64,000 bases of DNA from Euborellia annulipes (GCA_023213315.1 JAKCPI010001673.1:18989-82988); one strand, 5' to 3'; numbered from the stretch's first letter, positions 1-10,431 are shown. Numbers and translations are program-made. The notes: generated from the letters alone by a model not told the origin.

Positions 1-84
1 TTGAATGAATGAATGTCTAGAAATTTTTAAATAAAATAATTTTATTTAAAAAACTTTGAAATTATAGATTATTTATTTTAAAAT

Positions 85-306
85 ATTTAATATAGTTGCG
101 TGGAATGGAGTCAGCCAAGGAAAATGAAAAACAAAATTTATTCTGCCGACGTTTCGAGCGCCCGTCAAGCTCTTCCTCGGGACCTGTATAAGTGTCAAGT
201 ATTATAGATGGCAAAATAATTGGTTGACGGGCGCTCGAAACGTCGGCAGAATAAATTTTGTTTTTCATTTTATTTGGCTGACTCCATTCCACGCAACTAT
301 ATTTAA
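85..306. repeat. Foldback element with hammerhead-like core
   Basis: Two inverted arms of about 90 bp (85-175 and 216-306) flank a short spacer. Each arm carries GAAACGTCGGC, the 3' part of the hammerhead-like motif found in the other foldbacks of this window. The outer arms read through TTGCGTGGAATGGAGTCAGC. Probably the remnant of a Penelope-like non-autonomous retroelement, but no protein is present. Confidence 0.7.
145..184 (-). ncRNA. Degenerate hammerhead-ribozyme-like motif
   Basis: Read on the minus strand: CCGAGGA (consensus CUGANGA with U to C), a weak stem II (AGAGC/GCGCT), then CGAAAC and GTC. The core carries a substitution, so activity is unlikely. Kept because it fits the series of better motifs at 2.4, 10.6, 32.9, 50.2 and 56.8 kb. 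Confidence 0.3.
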
Positions 307-435
307 TACTCACAGCCATTATAATAATTTAAAATATTTAATTTTATATACATTTTTAATAAAAAAAAAAAAAAAAAGTACCCGCCCGTAATTTTTTCAT
401 GGTCTTACCGGGCTTACCCGTACCTGTGAAGGGCT

Positions 436-524
436 CTAATAACGGTTATCGTAAAGTCCTATATGGCCTAAGTCGTTGCCGAAAAGACTGTGTGAATGAG
501 AAAAAAGTGTGAATGTTTAAAAAA
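436..524 (+). mobile_element. SINE tail fragment
   Basis: Only the 3' part of the tRNA-derived SINE seen complete at 7762-8015: AACGGTTATCGT, then TATGGCCTAAG, GCCGAAAAGACTGTGTGAATG and a poly(A) tract. A DHE begins directly in the poly(A). Confidence 0.7.
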
Positions 525-1220
525 AAAAATCTGGTGTGACTGGCGCACAGCACACAACTTTCTCTTACCTTCGGTAATCGAAAGTTGTGTTCTGTGCTTG
601 TCACACCAGATTTTTTGTGTCGATATATATTTAGTTCCCGATAGTACAGAACATATGAATTCAGATGTAAAATTTATAAGTATGGGAAAATATTTATATT
701 TTGTTACCATGGCAACCATTTCTCCTATCTTCCCTATGAAATACAAGAGTAAAGTGGTCTTCAGAAGATTTCAATTGCAAAATGAGAATATACATTTTAA
801 AGAGCATCTAAAAAATAATTGATTTTTGAATTTTAAAAAAAATCGTTGGAGCAAATTTAGAGAAAATCGAAAAAAACTGAAAAAGTACATCAGTAAAGTA
901 CTAGTAATCTTTGGCCGATTTTGATTAAAAGCTTATTTTTCCGGTCCCGGGGGGTGTTTAAGTTAAATATAGAATTTCAACCTCGTAGCTCAATTCCTTC
1001 ATGCTTAAAATTGAACACAGACACACCCACCCACCCACACACCCACCCACCCACCCACCCACACACAGACAGACCATGTCGCGAAAACCACTTTTTTGGA
1101 TTCAGGGGACCTCAAAACGTGAAGATCCATCAAAATCTCGACATCGAATTTTTGACATGAATCCAATACTTTCTCTCTATATATATATTACATATATACA
1201 TAGGTAAGAGAAAGTAAAAA
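525..1220 (+). mobile_element. Double-hairpin element (DHE), complete
   Basis: Reference copy. Hairpin A occupies 525-616: arms AAAAATCTGGTGTGAC and GTCACACCAGATTTTT, then paired CACAACTTTC/GAAAGTTGTG, closed by a TTACCTTCGGTAA loop. The body contains TTACCATGGCAACCATTTC and AAAGTACTAGTA, then a CA/CCCA tract (about 1018-1075) and a block from GACCATGTCGCGAAAACC to the end. Hairpin B lies at 1168-1215 (ACTTTCTCTC...GGTAAGAGAAAGT). No open frame spans the element, and it sits in an A-run. Class unknown. Confidence 0.85.
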
Positions 1221-2400
1221 ATTGAAGAAAAAGAAAAGCAAGTTTTTAATTTTTATCTAATTTTAATAAATAAAGGTAAGAGAGTGTTTGTATATTCTTT
1301 GAGTTGGAAATGTATTTTCATTTGTCATGGCTGTCAGAATTGGATTTTTCTCTTTTTATTTTTTTTTATTGTTAATCGCCAGGTTTTATTTTGAAATAGA
1401 GATCAAATGAAATGTTGCGCTCTCCCCTCCCCTCCCCTCCCCCCACCCCTCCTCTCTTTTCACTCACAATTCCATTAAAGTGTTTTCCCTAAGAGGTTTG
1501 TGTCTGCATTGCGTTGTTAAGACTACCAAGTTGTATATATGTTTTTAGCCCAGGGAGAGTCGGGTTTATAAATGGTGATAGAATGTAATTGTATTATCTC
1601 GAGTGGAATAGCGCTTTGAATAACGCCCTAGAGGAACGGTTTTATATTGTAGGCGGTTTAACTCGTTTACCAAAAACAGGGCCGATTTGTACAAACAGGC
1701 GGGATTGACCTCTCTTCCACGCCCAGTGTTTTTTTTTATATATCCCAGCACCTCTACAGCCCAGTGCTTTTTTTATACCCAGCACCTCCACCAACCACCG
1801 TTCTGGAATTAAAGACACAAGACGATCAATAGTGAAAAGAAATTGCCTACTTGGATATAACGAATAGATGGAAATAACCATCGAACGCTTGCGCCCTTGT
1901 TCTTTTTTTTTTCTTTCTTCCCTAAGAGGGATTAAAATGAATATTCAAGCACAGAGAGGAGGGAATCAATTTACTCACTTTATCTTATCAATAATTAAAC
2001 CTTTTTTTTTCCTCTTCCTTTTTTTTTTAAATCCCAAAAATAAGATAATAAAAATTCAATGAATAATAAGTAATTATAATTAAATTGACGCCATTTTTTT
2101 TTAATAACAAGTTTGATCAATAAATATACATAAAAGCCGTTTCAAAAACATTATTTTTGGATTGATATTTGATCGCACCAAGGAAATCTGCGCCCCGGGG
2201 CAAGGATTATAATTTGCGCCCTCCACCAAAAACAAAATTTTATTATTTATTTAAGCCACCCCCAAATTCTAGCGCCCCTGGTCTAATCCCAAAGCCGCCC
2301 CCCCCACCCTAGAGAGGGCACTATTGCCAGATGACTCTAGATAAATATTAAATTGTAGATATTCCTTTTAATAACAAAAAAATACATATTTAATATTAAC
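1221..2400. other. Unique AT-rich non-coding stretch with C-rich tract
   Basis: No recognised repeat or gene. A pyrimidine tract at about 1418-1460 holds several runs of four or more C, so the minus strand could form a G-quadruplex. Around 2190-2310 is a degenerate GCGCCCC-rich patch resembling sequence near 17.7 and 30.2 kb. Confidence 0.5.
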
Positions 2401-2452
2401 AGGAACAGGTAGATGAAGGCAGCCAGCAAAGAACAAAAACTTTATTTAAATA

Positions 2453-2495
2453 TCGTCGACGTTTCGGGAACGCGTAGTCCCCATCTTCAGGACGA
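2453..2495 (-). ncRNA. Small hammerhead-ribozyme-like motif (left arm)
   Basis: Minus strand: stem I TCGTC / GACGA (five pairs), core CTGAAGA (CUGANGA), stem II GGGGA / TTCCC, core GAAAC, cleavage triplet GTC. No separate stem III is visible, as in the small dimer-acting hammerhead variants described for Penelope-like retroelements. Confidence 0.6.
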
Positions 2496-2792
2496 TAAAT
2501 TGTTAATGTTGTTTAGATTGATACATGTAGGTCATACAAATATACATACCATCTATTGCAATAGTATTGAGAATAAAGCCCGGAAGTTAGGCAGCCCAAA
2601 TGGCAGCTGGTCTGTCTAAGAAATATCTTTCAAAGCAGGCAATTGGGCGATCGGCCTTTATTACCATAAAAATTTATCTTTTTAATATATTAGTGAACGT
2701 GTGCCATTTGGGCTAATTAACTGCCGGGCTTTATTCTCAATACTATTGCAATAGATGGTACATGTATCAATCATAACAACATTAACAATTTA

Positions 2793-2835
2793 TCGTGCTG
2801 AAGATGGGAGCGACGCGTTCCCGAAACGTCGACGA
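2793..2835 (+). ncRNA. Small hammerhead-ribozyme-like motif (right arm)
   Basis: Plus strand: TCGTG, CTGAAGA, a shorter stem II (GGGAG..TTCCC), GAAAC, GTC, GACGA. One proximal stem I pair and part of stem II are altered compared with the left arm. Confidence 0.5.
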
Positions 2836-2981
2836 TATTTAAATAAAGTTTTTGTTCTTTGCTGGCTAGCCTTCATCTACCTGTTCCTGTTGATTATCAC
2901 TCAGCCATTAATTTCTTTTCATATTTAATATTATTTTTAGATAAATTTGTTATTTTTTGTCTTCACTGCAATCATTATTAT

Positions 2982-3267
2982 CAGGCGCGTATATAAGGGG
3001 GGGGAGCGAAGGCCCCCAAAAATTTTTCAAATGCATATACATATATAGGGATATACAGACATTAGCAGGTCTCGCCCCCCCCCCCCCCCGAAGTGCGAAA
3101 ATTAAGGGTTCAGCAAAAGAGCGAATGTTCCGCGGGACTGCAAAATTTTCGTGTCTCTAAAAAAAAGGTAAAATGATCTGGAAAAAAACTTTGGCTCCGC
3201 AAGAAAAGAAAATTTTTTTGAGTTCAGGGCCCTCCCCCCCCCGTGAAAAATTTCTATATAAGCCCTG
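2982..3267. mobile_element. hAT-type MITE, 8-bp target duplication
   Basis: Termini CAGGCGCGTATATA and TATATAAGCCCTG form imperfect inverted repeats. ATTATTAT flanks both sides (2974-2981 and 3268-3275), the 8-bp duplication typical of hAT. The interior holds the AAAATTTTTCCGC-type minisatellite shared with other MITEs here. No transposase. Confidence 0.8.
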
Positions 3268-3535
3268 ATTATTATGAATAATAAATTTTTTTTTGTATAA
3301 ATATAAACGCTGACAGCGCCTCTTTCTTTAATGCGCCCCGGGCCGTCCCCTTGTTTTGGCACTGATCGCATGGCAAACATCTTTCTGATTTTTCTCTTTC
3401 TTTTACTCTAGTTTTTATTTTATCTATCAGTGGCGTTATTTAGGCCTCTAATTTTTATAAAATTCTATATTATTCTAAATAAAATATTTCAAAATACAGA
3501 AGAATCTCGCTTAACCCCCTGTATGAAACTTTTCA

Positions 3536-3610
3536 TAATTAAGAAAAGGCGAGAGTCCGCCGCAGGCAGGCCCGAGCCAGCTGGCGGGGGGGTCCAAGGG
3601 GCGAAGCTAG
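3536..3610 (+). mobile_element. Helitron 3' end fragment
   Basis: The GC-rich module AATTAAGAAAAGGCGAG...GGCGAAG ends in CTAG followed by T, the same 3' terminus as the complete copies at 38321-38746 and 42821-45466. The 5' part is not identifiable. Confidence 0.6.
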
Positions 3611-3616
3611 TAATTT

Positions 3617-3710
3617 TAAAAATCTGGTGTGACTGGCGCATAGCACACAACTTTCTCTTACCCTTCGGTAAGAGAAAGTTGCGCACTGTGCTGGTCACAC
3701 CAGATTTTTT
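3617..3710. repeat. Solitary hairpin A
   Basis: A full ~94-nt hairpin A palindrome without the usual DHE body. The downstream sequence (CGAGATATATTTAGTTTCCGATAGCACCTTAGTTTC) is shared with the fragment at 42.6-42.76 kb, indicating a subfamily. Confidence 0.75.
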
Positions 3711-4126
3711 GTGTCGAGATATATTTAGTTTCCGATAGCACCTTAGTTTCAAACTTGTATTTTAAATGTTGACTGCTTGAAATAAACTATGGTTATTTTT
3801 AAAAATTTTAATCTCATATTTGGACATTTTATACACAATAGAGAATCGTAAATAAATACAAAATTTCATAAGAATTGGAAAAAAAAATTTTAAATGCCTA
3901 AAAAGTTTCAAAGGGGACCCCCTTTTGAATCGAAATTAACATAAAAATCCCTATAGGAAATTAACATTAGGCCTATGAGAGAAGGCGGAGAGACAGGCGA
4001 TAATGTTTGCAAGTGAGAGAGAGAGAGATATATATGTTTTCTCCTAAGCAATTAAAGACACAAATAAATGGGAATTTAAATAATAATTGATTTTTAATCT
4101 AATAAAAAGAAAAAGATTTAAATTCC
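3711..4126. other. Dispersed-repeat fragment and unique sequence
   Basis: 3763-3855 matches 54012-54102 (GACTGCTTGAAATAAACTATG, then GGACATTTTATACACAATAG). That second copy serves as the empty site for a Helitron insertion. The rest is AT-rich with a GA microsatellite near 4015 and no recognised gene. Confidence 0.55.
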
Positions 4127-4985
4127 GTTACCATGGCAACCATTTCTATCTTTCCTATGAAGAACAAGAGTAAAGTGGTCTCCAGAAGATTTCAACGGCA
4201 AAATGAGAATATACATTTTAAAGAGCATCTAAAAAATAATTGATTTTTGAATTTTAAAAAAAATCCTTGGAGGGAATTTTGAGAAAATCGAAAAAAACTG
4301 AAAAAGTACATCAGTAAAGTACTAGTAATTTTTGGCCGATTTTGTTCAAAAGCTTATTTTGAGCGTGTGGGAAGGTACCTAAGTTAAATATAAAATTTCA
4401 ATCCGGTAGCTCAATTCCTTCATGCTAAAAGAACAAGAGTAAAGTGGTCTCCAGAAGATTTCAACGGCAAAATGAGAATATACATTTTAAAGAGCATCTA
4501 AAAAATAATTGATTTTTGAATTTTAAAAAAAATCCTTGGAGGGAATTTTGAGAAAATCGAAAAAAACTGAAAAAGTACATCAGTAAAGTACTAGTACTTT
4601 TTGGCCGATTTTGTTCAAAAGCTTATTTTGAGCGTGTGGGAAGGTACCTAAGTTAAATATAAAATTTCAATCCGGTAGCTCAATTCCTTCATGCTAAAAG
4701 AACAAGAGTAAAGTGGTCTCCAGAAGATTTCAACGGCAAAATGAGAATATACATTTTAAAGAGCATCTAAAAAATAATTGATTTTTGAATTTTAAAAAAA
4801 TCCTTGGAGGGAATTTTGAGAAAATCGAAAAAAACTGAAAAAAGTACATCAGTAAAGTACTAGTACTTTTTGGCCGATTTTGTTCAAAAGCTTATTTTGA
4901 GCGTGTGGGAAGGTACCTAAGTTAAATATAAAATTTCAATCCGGTAGCTCAATTCCTTCATGCTAAAAATCTGTCCACACATACA

Positions 4986-5026
<41 letters not shown>

Positions 5027-5167
5027 CAATTTGCGGGACCCACTTTTTTGGACTCAGGGGACCTCAAAACATGTATATCCATCAAAATCTCGACATCGAA
5101 TTTTTGACATGATCGCAATACTTTCTCTCCTATATATTTCATATATAGGCTAAGAGAAAGTAAAAAA
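4127..5167 (+). mobile_element. DHE lacking hairpin A, with triplicated body
   Basis: Begins inside the body (TTACCATGGCAACC) and ends in hairpin B (about 5120-5161). Part of the body is present three times in tandem. A long CA tract lies at about 4985-5022. Confidence 0.8.
4162..4967 (+). repeat. Three tandem 269-bp units
   Basis: Units begin GAACAAGAGTAAAGTGG at 4162, 4431 and 4700. They differ by only a few bases (for example AATTTT versus ACTTTT after CTAGT), so the triplication is recent compared with the divergence among DHE copies. Confidence 0.9.
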
Positions 5168-5245
5168 CACTCCGCAATTTGAGTGTGGATGGATTGCGTT
5201 AGGCATTCCGAAATCTTTGTCAATAAATTATTTTAACGTAGAAAG

Positions 5246-6409
5246 TAGGGTCCGATCGAAACAAGATTTTCAGCCGAAACCGAAATCGAAAACGAATTAT
5301 TTTTTTCGGGGAGGGGGGGGCCTTAACCCAAAAATTTTTCTGCGGAAAATTTTTTTTAAAGAAACTAAATTGTTTCTGCCCAGCGGAACATTTTCCCTTT
5401 TTGCGGAATCAAAGTTTTCCGCCCTTCAGAAAAAATCTTTTCAGAACCAAAGGTTTAGGTCCTGCAGAAAAATTTTTTTTTAGAGAGACGAGATTTTTTC
5501 CGCCCCACGGAACATTTCCCTTTTTTGCGGAACCAAAGTTTTCCGCCCTGCGTGAAAATTTTTTTCTCAATTGCAAATCATTTGACCTTTTTACTTTCTC
5601 TTACCTATATATATATGTAATATATATATATAGAGAGAAAGTATTGGATTCATGTCAAAAATTCGATGTCGAGATTTTGATGGATCTTCACGTTTTGAGG
5701 TCCCCTGAATCCAAAAAAGTGGTTTTCGCGACATGGTCTGTCTGTCTGTCTGTGTGTCTGTGTGTGTGTCTGTGTGTGTGTCTGTGTGTCTGTGAACAAA
5801 ATATCTCAAGAACGAAAAGAGCTAGGAGGTTGAAATTTTATATTTAAGTTAGGCACCCCCCTGAGACGTGACACGAAGCTTTTGAACAAAATCGACCTAA
5901 GAGTACTAGTACTTTACTGGTGCACTTTTTCAGTTTTTTTCGATTTTCTCAAAATTTGCTCCAACGATTTTTTTTTAAATTCAAAAATCAATTATTTTTT
6001 AGATTCTCTATAAAATGTATATTCTCATTTTGTGATTGAAATCTTCTGAAGACCACTTTACTCTTGTACTTCATAGAAAAGATAGGAGAAATGGTTGCCA
6101 TGGTATCAAAATATAAATATTTTCCCATATTTATAAATTTTACATCTTGAATTCAATTGTACCCTACTGTCGGAAACTAAATACATGTCGACACAAAAAT
6201 CTGGTGTGACAAGCACAGTACACAACTTTCGATTACCGAAGGTAAGAGAAAGTTGTGTGCTGTGCGCCAGTCACACCAGATTTTTTTTTTGCGTGCGAGT
6301 CTCATCCCATCTTTTTCAGACTCAGGTTTCGGCTACTTTTTGGGCTAAACCGAAACCAGGATTTTTTGGCCGAAACCGTAACTGAAACCGAATATTCGGT
6401 CGATTCCTA
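5246..6409. mobile_element. hAT-type MITE (TAGGGTCCGACCGAA family), interrupted
   Basis: Left end TAGGGTCCGATCGAAAC, right end CGGTCGATTCCTA. GTAGAAAG duplicates flank it (5238-5245 and 6410-6417). A DHE (5588-6285) is inserted in its T-rich interior. Sister copies at 17111, 19717 and 37239 lack that insertion and show the empty site. Confidence 0.85.
5588..6285 (-). mobile_element. DHE, complete, nested in a hAT MITE
   Basis: Hairpin B at the left, variable TGTCTG/TGTG tract at about 5738-5795, body, hairpin A at 6195-6285. Compared with sister MITEs, the insertion lies in a poly(T) run, so the target appears to be A/T homopolymer and any duplication is hidden in it. Confidence 0.85.
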
Positions 6410-6838
6410 GTAGAAAGCAGTCACTGGTTTGTCTTTTCTCTAAAACCTTAACTTTCCCTCTATATACTGTATTAACATAGGCCTACAAAGAGAAAGTAAA
6501 AAAAACAAACAGATTTAATCCCAAATAATCTCCTATAATATTTCGTGTTGTTTGATTTATAGAAAAACAAGATTGGGATAATGTTCTTGTCGTTGTTGTT
6601 GTTGTTCTTATTTAGACGACGATCGATCGGATGACTTGCCACCGCCACCAAACAACCCCTAATCGCCTAATCACCCTTACAACGACAACGTCCTTTCACT
6701 CTGACAGGGAGTGAGGGAAACCAATGAGTTTGTTCTCTCTCTCTCTCTCTCTTGTCAACAAACAACCATTTGATGATAACAACTTGAAATATAAAACCAA
6801 GAACTAATTACGAATATATATGTATATGTGAGAAATAC
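6410..6838. other. Unique non-coding stretch
   Basis: No gene recognised. Contains a (GTT)n run near 6589-6606, a CCACCGCCACC patch, CTCCCTGTCAG-type sequence and a CT microsatellite at about 6736-6752. It resembles the other unique islands in having a triplet run beside moderately GC-rich sequence. Confidence 0.45.
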
Positions 6839-7067
6839 AAATCTGGTGTGAATGGTCGCACAGCACACTTTCTCGTATAGAATATAAAGAGAAAGTATTG
6901 TAATACTAAAAAAAATCGACTTTGAGATTTTGATATTTCTCCACGCTTTAGACTTCCCTGAGTCCAAAAAAAATTTTGGGCATTGTCTGTGTGTGTGTGT
7001 GTGTGTGAGCAAGATTGCTTAAAAACGCATACAGCCAGATCGATAAAATACGGTATATACTCATTAC

Positions 7068-7656
7068 TAGAGACCGGACAAAAAAGCATAAAAAAATGGA
7101 AAAAAAGTGCTTAAAAAAGCATAAAAAACTTGAATAAAAAGTTATTAAATAAGCATATAAGTTGAAAAAAAGCATCTAATATATTAAGCTTATAAGCAAT
7201 TTTTACTCATACCAATGGCATATACAAATTTTTTTTTTAAAGAAACTAAATTTATTCCGCCCCGTCCTGCGAAAATTTTTTTTTTTTGCGGAACCAAATT
7301 TTTTCACCCTGCGGAAAAATTTTTTTTACAGGGCTATATTTTTTCACACTGCGGGGTTTTTGGAAATTTTTTTTTTTTTTGGGGGGCGCCCCCTCCCTTA
7401 TTAACGTCCCTGGTGTATGCGTGTGTGAATGGGAAAAAAGTTTTTTAATAAAAAAAAAAAAATTATAAATATTCGTAAAATAAGTTCAAATAAGCACGAA
7501 AGGGAAAAAAAAGCATGAAAACTCAAAAAAAGCAAAAAAAGCATAAAAAATGCAATCTCAATGAACTTAGTTTTTCCTAATTCGTATAGAAATTAAATAT
7601 CTAATGGTTGCTTATAAAATTCAGCAATAAGCATTTTGCTTAAAATCCGGTCTCTA
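7068..7656. mobile_element. hAT-type MITE (TAGAGACCGGA family)
   Basis: 589 bp. Termini TAGAGACCGGAC and ATCCGGTCTCTA are perfect inverted repeats over 11 bp. CTCATTAC is duplicated exactly (7060-7067, 7657-7664). The interior repeats AAGCATAAAAAA motifs and includes a G/C-run AAATTTTT minisatellite near 7220-7390, possibly a nested MITE. Confidence 0.9.
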
Positions 7657-7761
7657 CTCATTACAATAAAATTGAAGATTTCTTTCGACTTTAGGAGTAA
7701 ATACTTCAACCTGAAAGAGTACTTTAACTGAAAGAGTACTTTAACTAATCAGTTTTTTCAG

Positions 7762-8015
7762 CGGGGTTTGGTGTAGAGGTTAGCGTGCTAACCTCGTATA
7801 CCAAAAGTCGCGGGTTCGGACCCCAGGCAGTCCGATGATTTTATTTAAGCAATTTGGATACCAAATGGCTTAAATAAGAATGCCTGGACCCCTAATATGT
7901 ATATTTATCTCTATAACCCATATCGTAAAAGTCTTAAATGGCCTAAGTTGCCGAAAAGACTGTGTGAATGTGTGTGTGAATGAGAAAAAAGTGTGAGTGT
8001 TTAAAAAAAAATAAA
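7762..8015 (+). mobile_element. tRNA-derived SINE, full length
   Basis: The head has an A-box-like GGTGTAGAGGTTAGCGTGCT and a B-box-like GGGTTCGGACCCC. The body has GGATACC/AATGGCTTAAATAAG, AACGGTTATCG-type and GCCGAAAAGACTGTG blocks, with a (GTGTGA)n-GAGAAAAAAGTG tail and poly(A). The 11-bp duplication AGTTTTTTCAG flanks it (7751-7761, 8016-8026). Reference copy for the family. Confidence 0.9.
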
Positions 8016-8236
8016 AGTTTTTTCAGAAATTTTCAATTTTTTTTGTCATATTATGATAAATTACTCTATTTTAAAAAGTTTTTATTCTTTGACATTTTTT
8101 GGAAAAATGAATAGTTTTTGAAATAATCTCTACTTATAGGATAAAAATCTGGTGTGAATGATCGCACAGCACACAACTTTCTCTTGCCTTTGGTAATCGA
8201 AAGTTGTGTTCTGTGCTTATCACACGAGATTTTTTT

Positions 8237-8910
8237 TGTCGACATATATTTAATTTCCGCCGATGGAGCGAATTTTTTGAATTTTGAGAAAATATATTAA
8301 AAGATTACAAAATAAAATAAAACTTTTACCGAAAAATGTGAAAACAAATTTTTAAATATGCAACTTTATGCATTATTCCCCAAATATGCAAAAATATGCA
8401 ATATTAAATTTGAACCCAAGTTTCAAGAGGGCATGTTTCGGATTTCCGGGATGTACATGTTAGCAAATAGAATATGCAATTGCATAGGATATCGGGCTTT
8501 ACCTATAATAAATACGGCTAATAGTGCGGGAAAAGACACTAATATTATAAACTGATTAATTTTCTGTCAAAAAAAAAATTATATTGTTTCCCCATTTATT
8601 AAGCGTGAGAAAATATCAATATTTAATTTTTTAATCTTTAGTATATATGAGTATCAAGGTTTTAATGATCCTTTTATATAAAAACGAAAAGAGAGAGAGA
8701 TAGAAAGAGATACGTGGTATAAAAACATCCATCCAATGCTCTTCGATTTAAGACCTGAAAACGTGACACTTAGAAGATTAAATCAATTGTTTATTTTATT
8801 AGAAAAGAGAAGAAAAAGTGAAAAGACAGTGAATTTAATAAATAAAATAGTAATTTTTTAATGGTAATGATATCGATACGTCTGAATAATGAATTCTAAA
8901 ATATGAAAAC
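8237..8910. other. AT-rich stretch with ATATGCA motifs
   Basis: 8340-8500 repeats ATATGCAA-type words, like the end fragment near 54.95-55.05 kb, and may be a decayed hAT MITE. The rest, including a GA run near 8690, shows nothing recognisable. Confidence 0.4.
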
Positions 8911-9323
8911 TTTTACTTTCTCTTATCTATATACATGTTATTATATATATAGAGAGAGAAAGTATTGCGTTCATATCAACAATTCAGGATTTTAATAGTT
9001 TTGCATACTGATCTCGTAAATATGTCTGTCTATGAACAAAATATTTCAACAACTATTAATAAAATAGCTACGAGAGTTAAAATATATATTTAAGCTAGGT
9101 ACCCCATTGGGATGTAACACGAAGCTTTTGAACTAAAACGGCCAAGGAATACTAGTACTTTACTTATGAACTTTTTAAGTTTTTTTCTATTTTCTCAAAA
9201 TTTACTGAAACGATTTAGATTAAAATACAAAAATAAATTATTTTTTAGATGCTCTTTAAAATGTATATTCTCATTTTGCCTTCAAAGCTGTTTGAAGTAC
9301 ACTTTACTCTTGTACTTCTATAG
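8911..9323 (-). mobile_element. DHE, hairpin B half
   Basis: Hairpin B and body up to the TAAAGTGTACTTCAAA-type block; hairpin A is missing. More diverged than neighbouring copies and almost without the TG tract. Confidence 0.7.
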
Positions 9324-9372
9324 GCGGCTTCACACGTAAATGGACACTTGACAAGCATGCGCTTGTGCAATC

Positions 9373-10072
9373 TTTTACTTTCTCTTACCTATGTATATAT
9401 GTAATATATATATAGAGAGAAAGTATTGGTTTCATGTCAAAAATTCGATGTCGAGATTTTGATGGATCTTCACGTTTTGAGGTCCCCTGAATCCAAAAAA
9501 GTGGTTTTCGCGACATGGTCTGTCTGTGGGTGGGTGGGTGTGTGGGTGGGTGGGTGGGTGGGTGGGTGTGTGTGTCTGTGTTCACTTTTAAGCATGAAGG
9601 AATTGAGCTATGAGGCTGAAATTTTATATATAAGTTAAACACCCCCCGGGACCGGAAAAATAAGCTTTTAATCAAAATCGGCCAAAGAGTACTAGTACTT
9701 TACTGATGTACTTTTTCAGTTTTTTTCGATTTTCTCAAAATTCGCTCTAACGATTTTGATTAAAATTCAAAAATCAATTATTTTTTAGATGCTCTTTCAA
9801 ATGTATATTCTCGTTTTGCCCTCAAAATTGTTTGAAGACCACTTTACTCTTGCACTCCATAGAAAAGATAGGAGAAATGGTTGCCATGGTAACAAAATAT
9901 AAATATTTTCCCATACTTATAAATTTTACATCTGAATTCAAATATTCCCTACTGCCGGGAACTAAATACATGTCGACACAAAAAATCTGGTGTGACAAGC
10001 ACAGTACACAACTTTCGATTACCGAAGGTAAGAGAAAGTTGTGTGCTGTGCGACAGTCACACCAGATTTTTT
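9373..10072 (-). mobile_element. DHE, complete
   Basis: Hairpin B at about 9373-9425, GGGT/TG tract at 9524-9577, body, hairpin A at 9980-10072. The flank CAATCTTTT and right TTTTTTGTACAAAC again put the ends in T-runs. Confidence 0.85.
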
Positions 10073-10255
10073 GTACAAACATTCACAAAATCCCCTTCGG
10101 TACAAACATGCTTGTGCAAGCAACAGTTTATGCCGAAAATTAACCTAAAAATGTCAAACTAGGAAGGTTAGGCCTATTTATTCGAATATAACAAGAAATT
10201 CTCACTTGCTTTAAACAGAGACACAATAAATATAATAATTATTAATATTTAAATT

Positions 10256-10431
10256 ATTTCGATACCAGATGGCTTAAATAGAAATGCCTGAACCTACAAT
10301 AGATAATTTATATTACAACGGTTATCGTAAAAAGTCTTAAATGGCCTAAGTTGCCGAAAAGACTGTATGAATGTGTGTGTGAGTGTGAGTGTGAATGAGA
10401 AAAAAAGTGTGAATGTTTAAAAAAAAAAAAA
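10256..10431 (+). mobile_element. SINE, 5'-truncated
   Basis: Starts within the ATACCAGATGGCTTAAATAG block and runs through AACGGTTATCG, GCCGAAAAGACTG and the GTGTGAGTGTGAATGAG tail to poly(A). Confidence 0.75.

Larger units (their letters stand above)
2398..2891. repeat. Foldback element with paired hammerhead-like motifs
   Basis: Arms of roughly 110 bp (from 2398, ending at 2891) are near-exact inverted copies; the outermost sequence is AACAGGAACAG. Each arm holds one hammerhead-like core facing the centre. The loop has a second, weaker inverted pair (CCCGG.AGTTAG and partner). Likely a non-autonomous Penelope-type element. Confidence 0.8.
6839..8236 (-). mobile_element. DHE subfamily 2, interrupted twice
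   Basis: A half hairpin A (ATCTGGTGTGAATGGTCGC) abuts hairpin B (ACTTTCTCGTATAG...GAGAAAGT). The divergent body shares GATTGCT.AAAAAC and the TTATGATAAA.TACT block with the copy at 47.6-50.0 kb. It ends in hairpin A (8143-8236). A hAT MITE and a SINE are inserted in the body. Confidence 0.75.

Noticed and set aside
468..822. Recurrent frames through hairpin A and DHE body (108 aa and similar at 9.8, 26.8, 42.0, 53.0 kb)
   Set aside because: The same peptide appears wherever a DHE does, and homologous copies are broken at different points. The palindrome itself gives open frames on both strands.
2411..2619. Small gene over GSRSPHLQDDK-type peptide
   Set aside because: Lies in the foldback arm containing the hammerhead-like motif; the RNA structure explains the conservation.
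4162..4967. CRISPR array
   Set aside because: Three 269-bp direct units with no unique spacers, in a eukaryotic repeat.
7762..7840. Genuine tRNA gene
   Set aside because: Box A and B are present but the acceptor stem does not pair, the anticodon arm is irregular, and target duplications plus poly(A) show a SINE.
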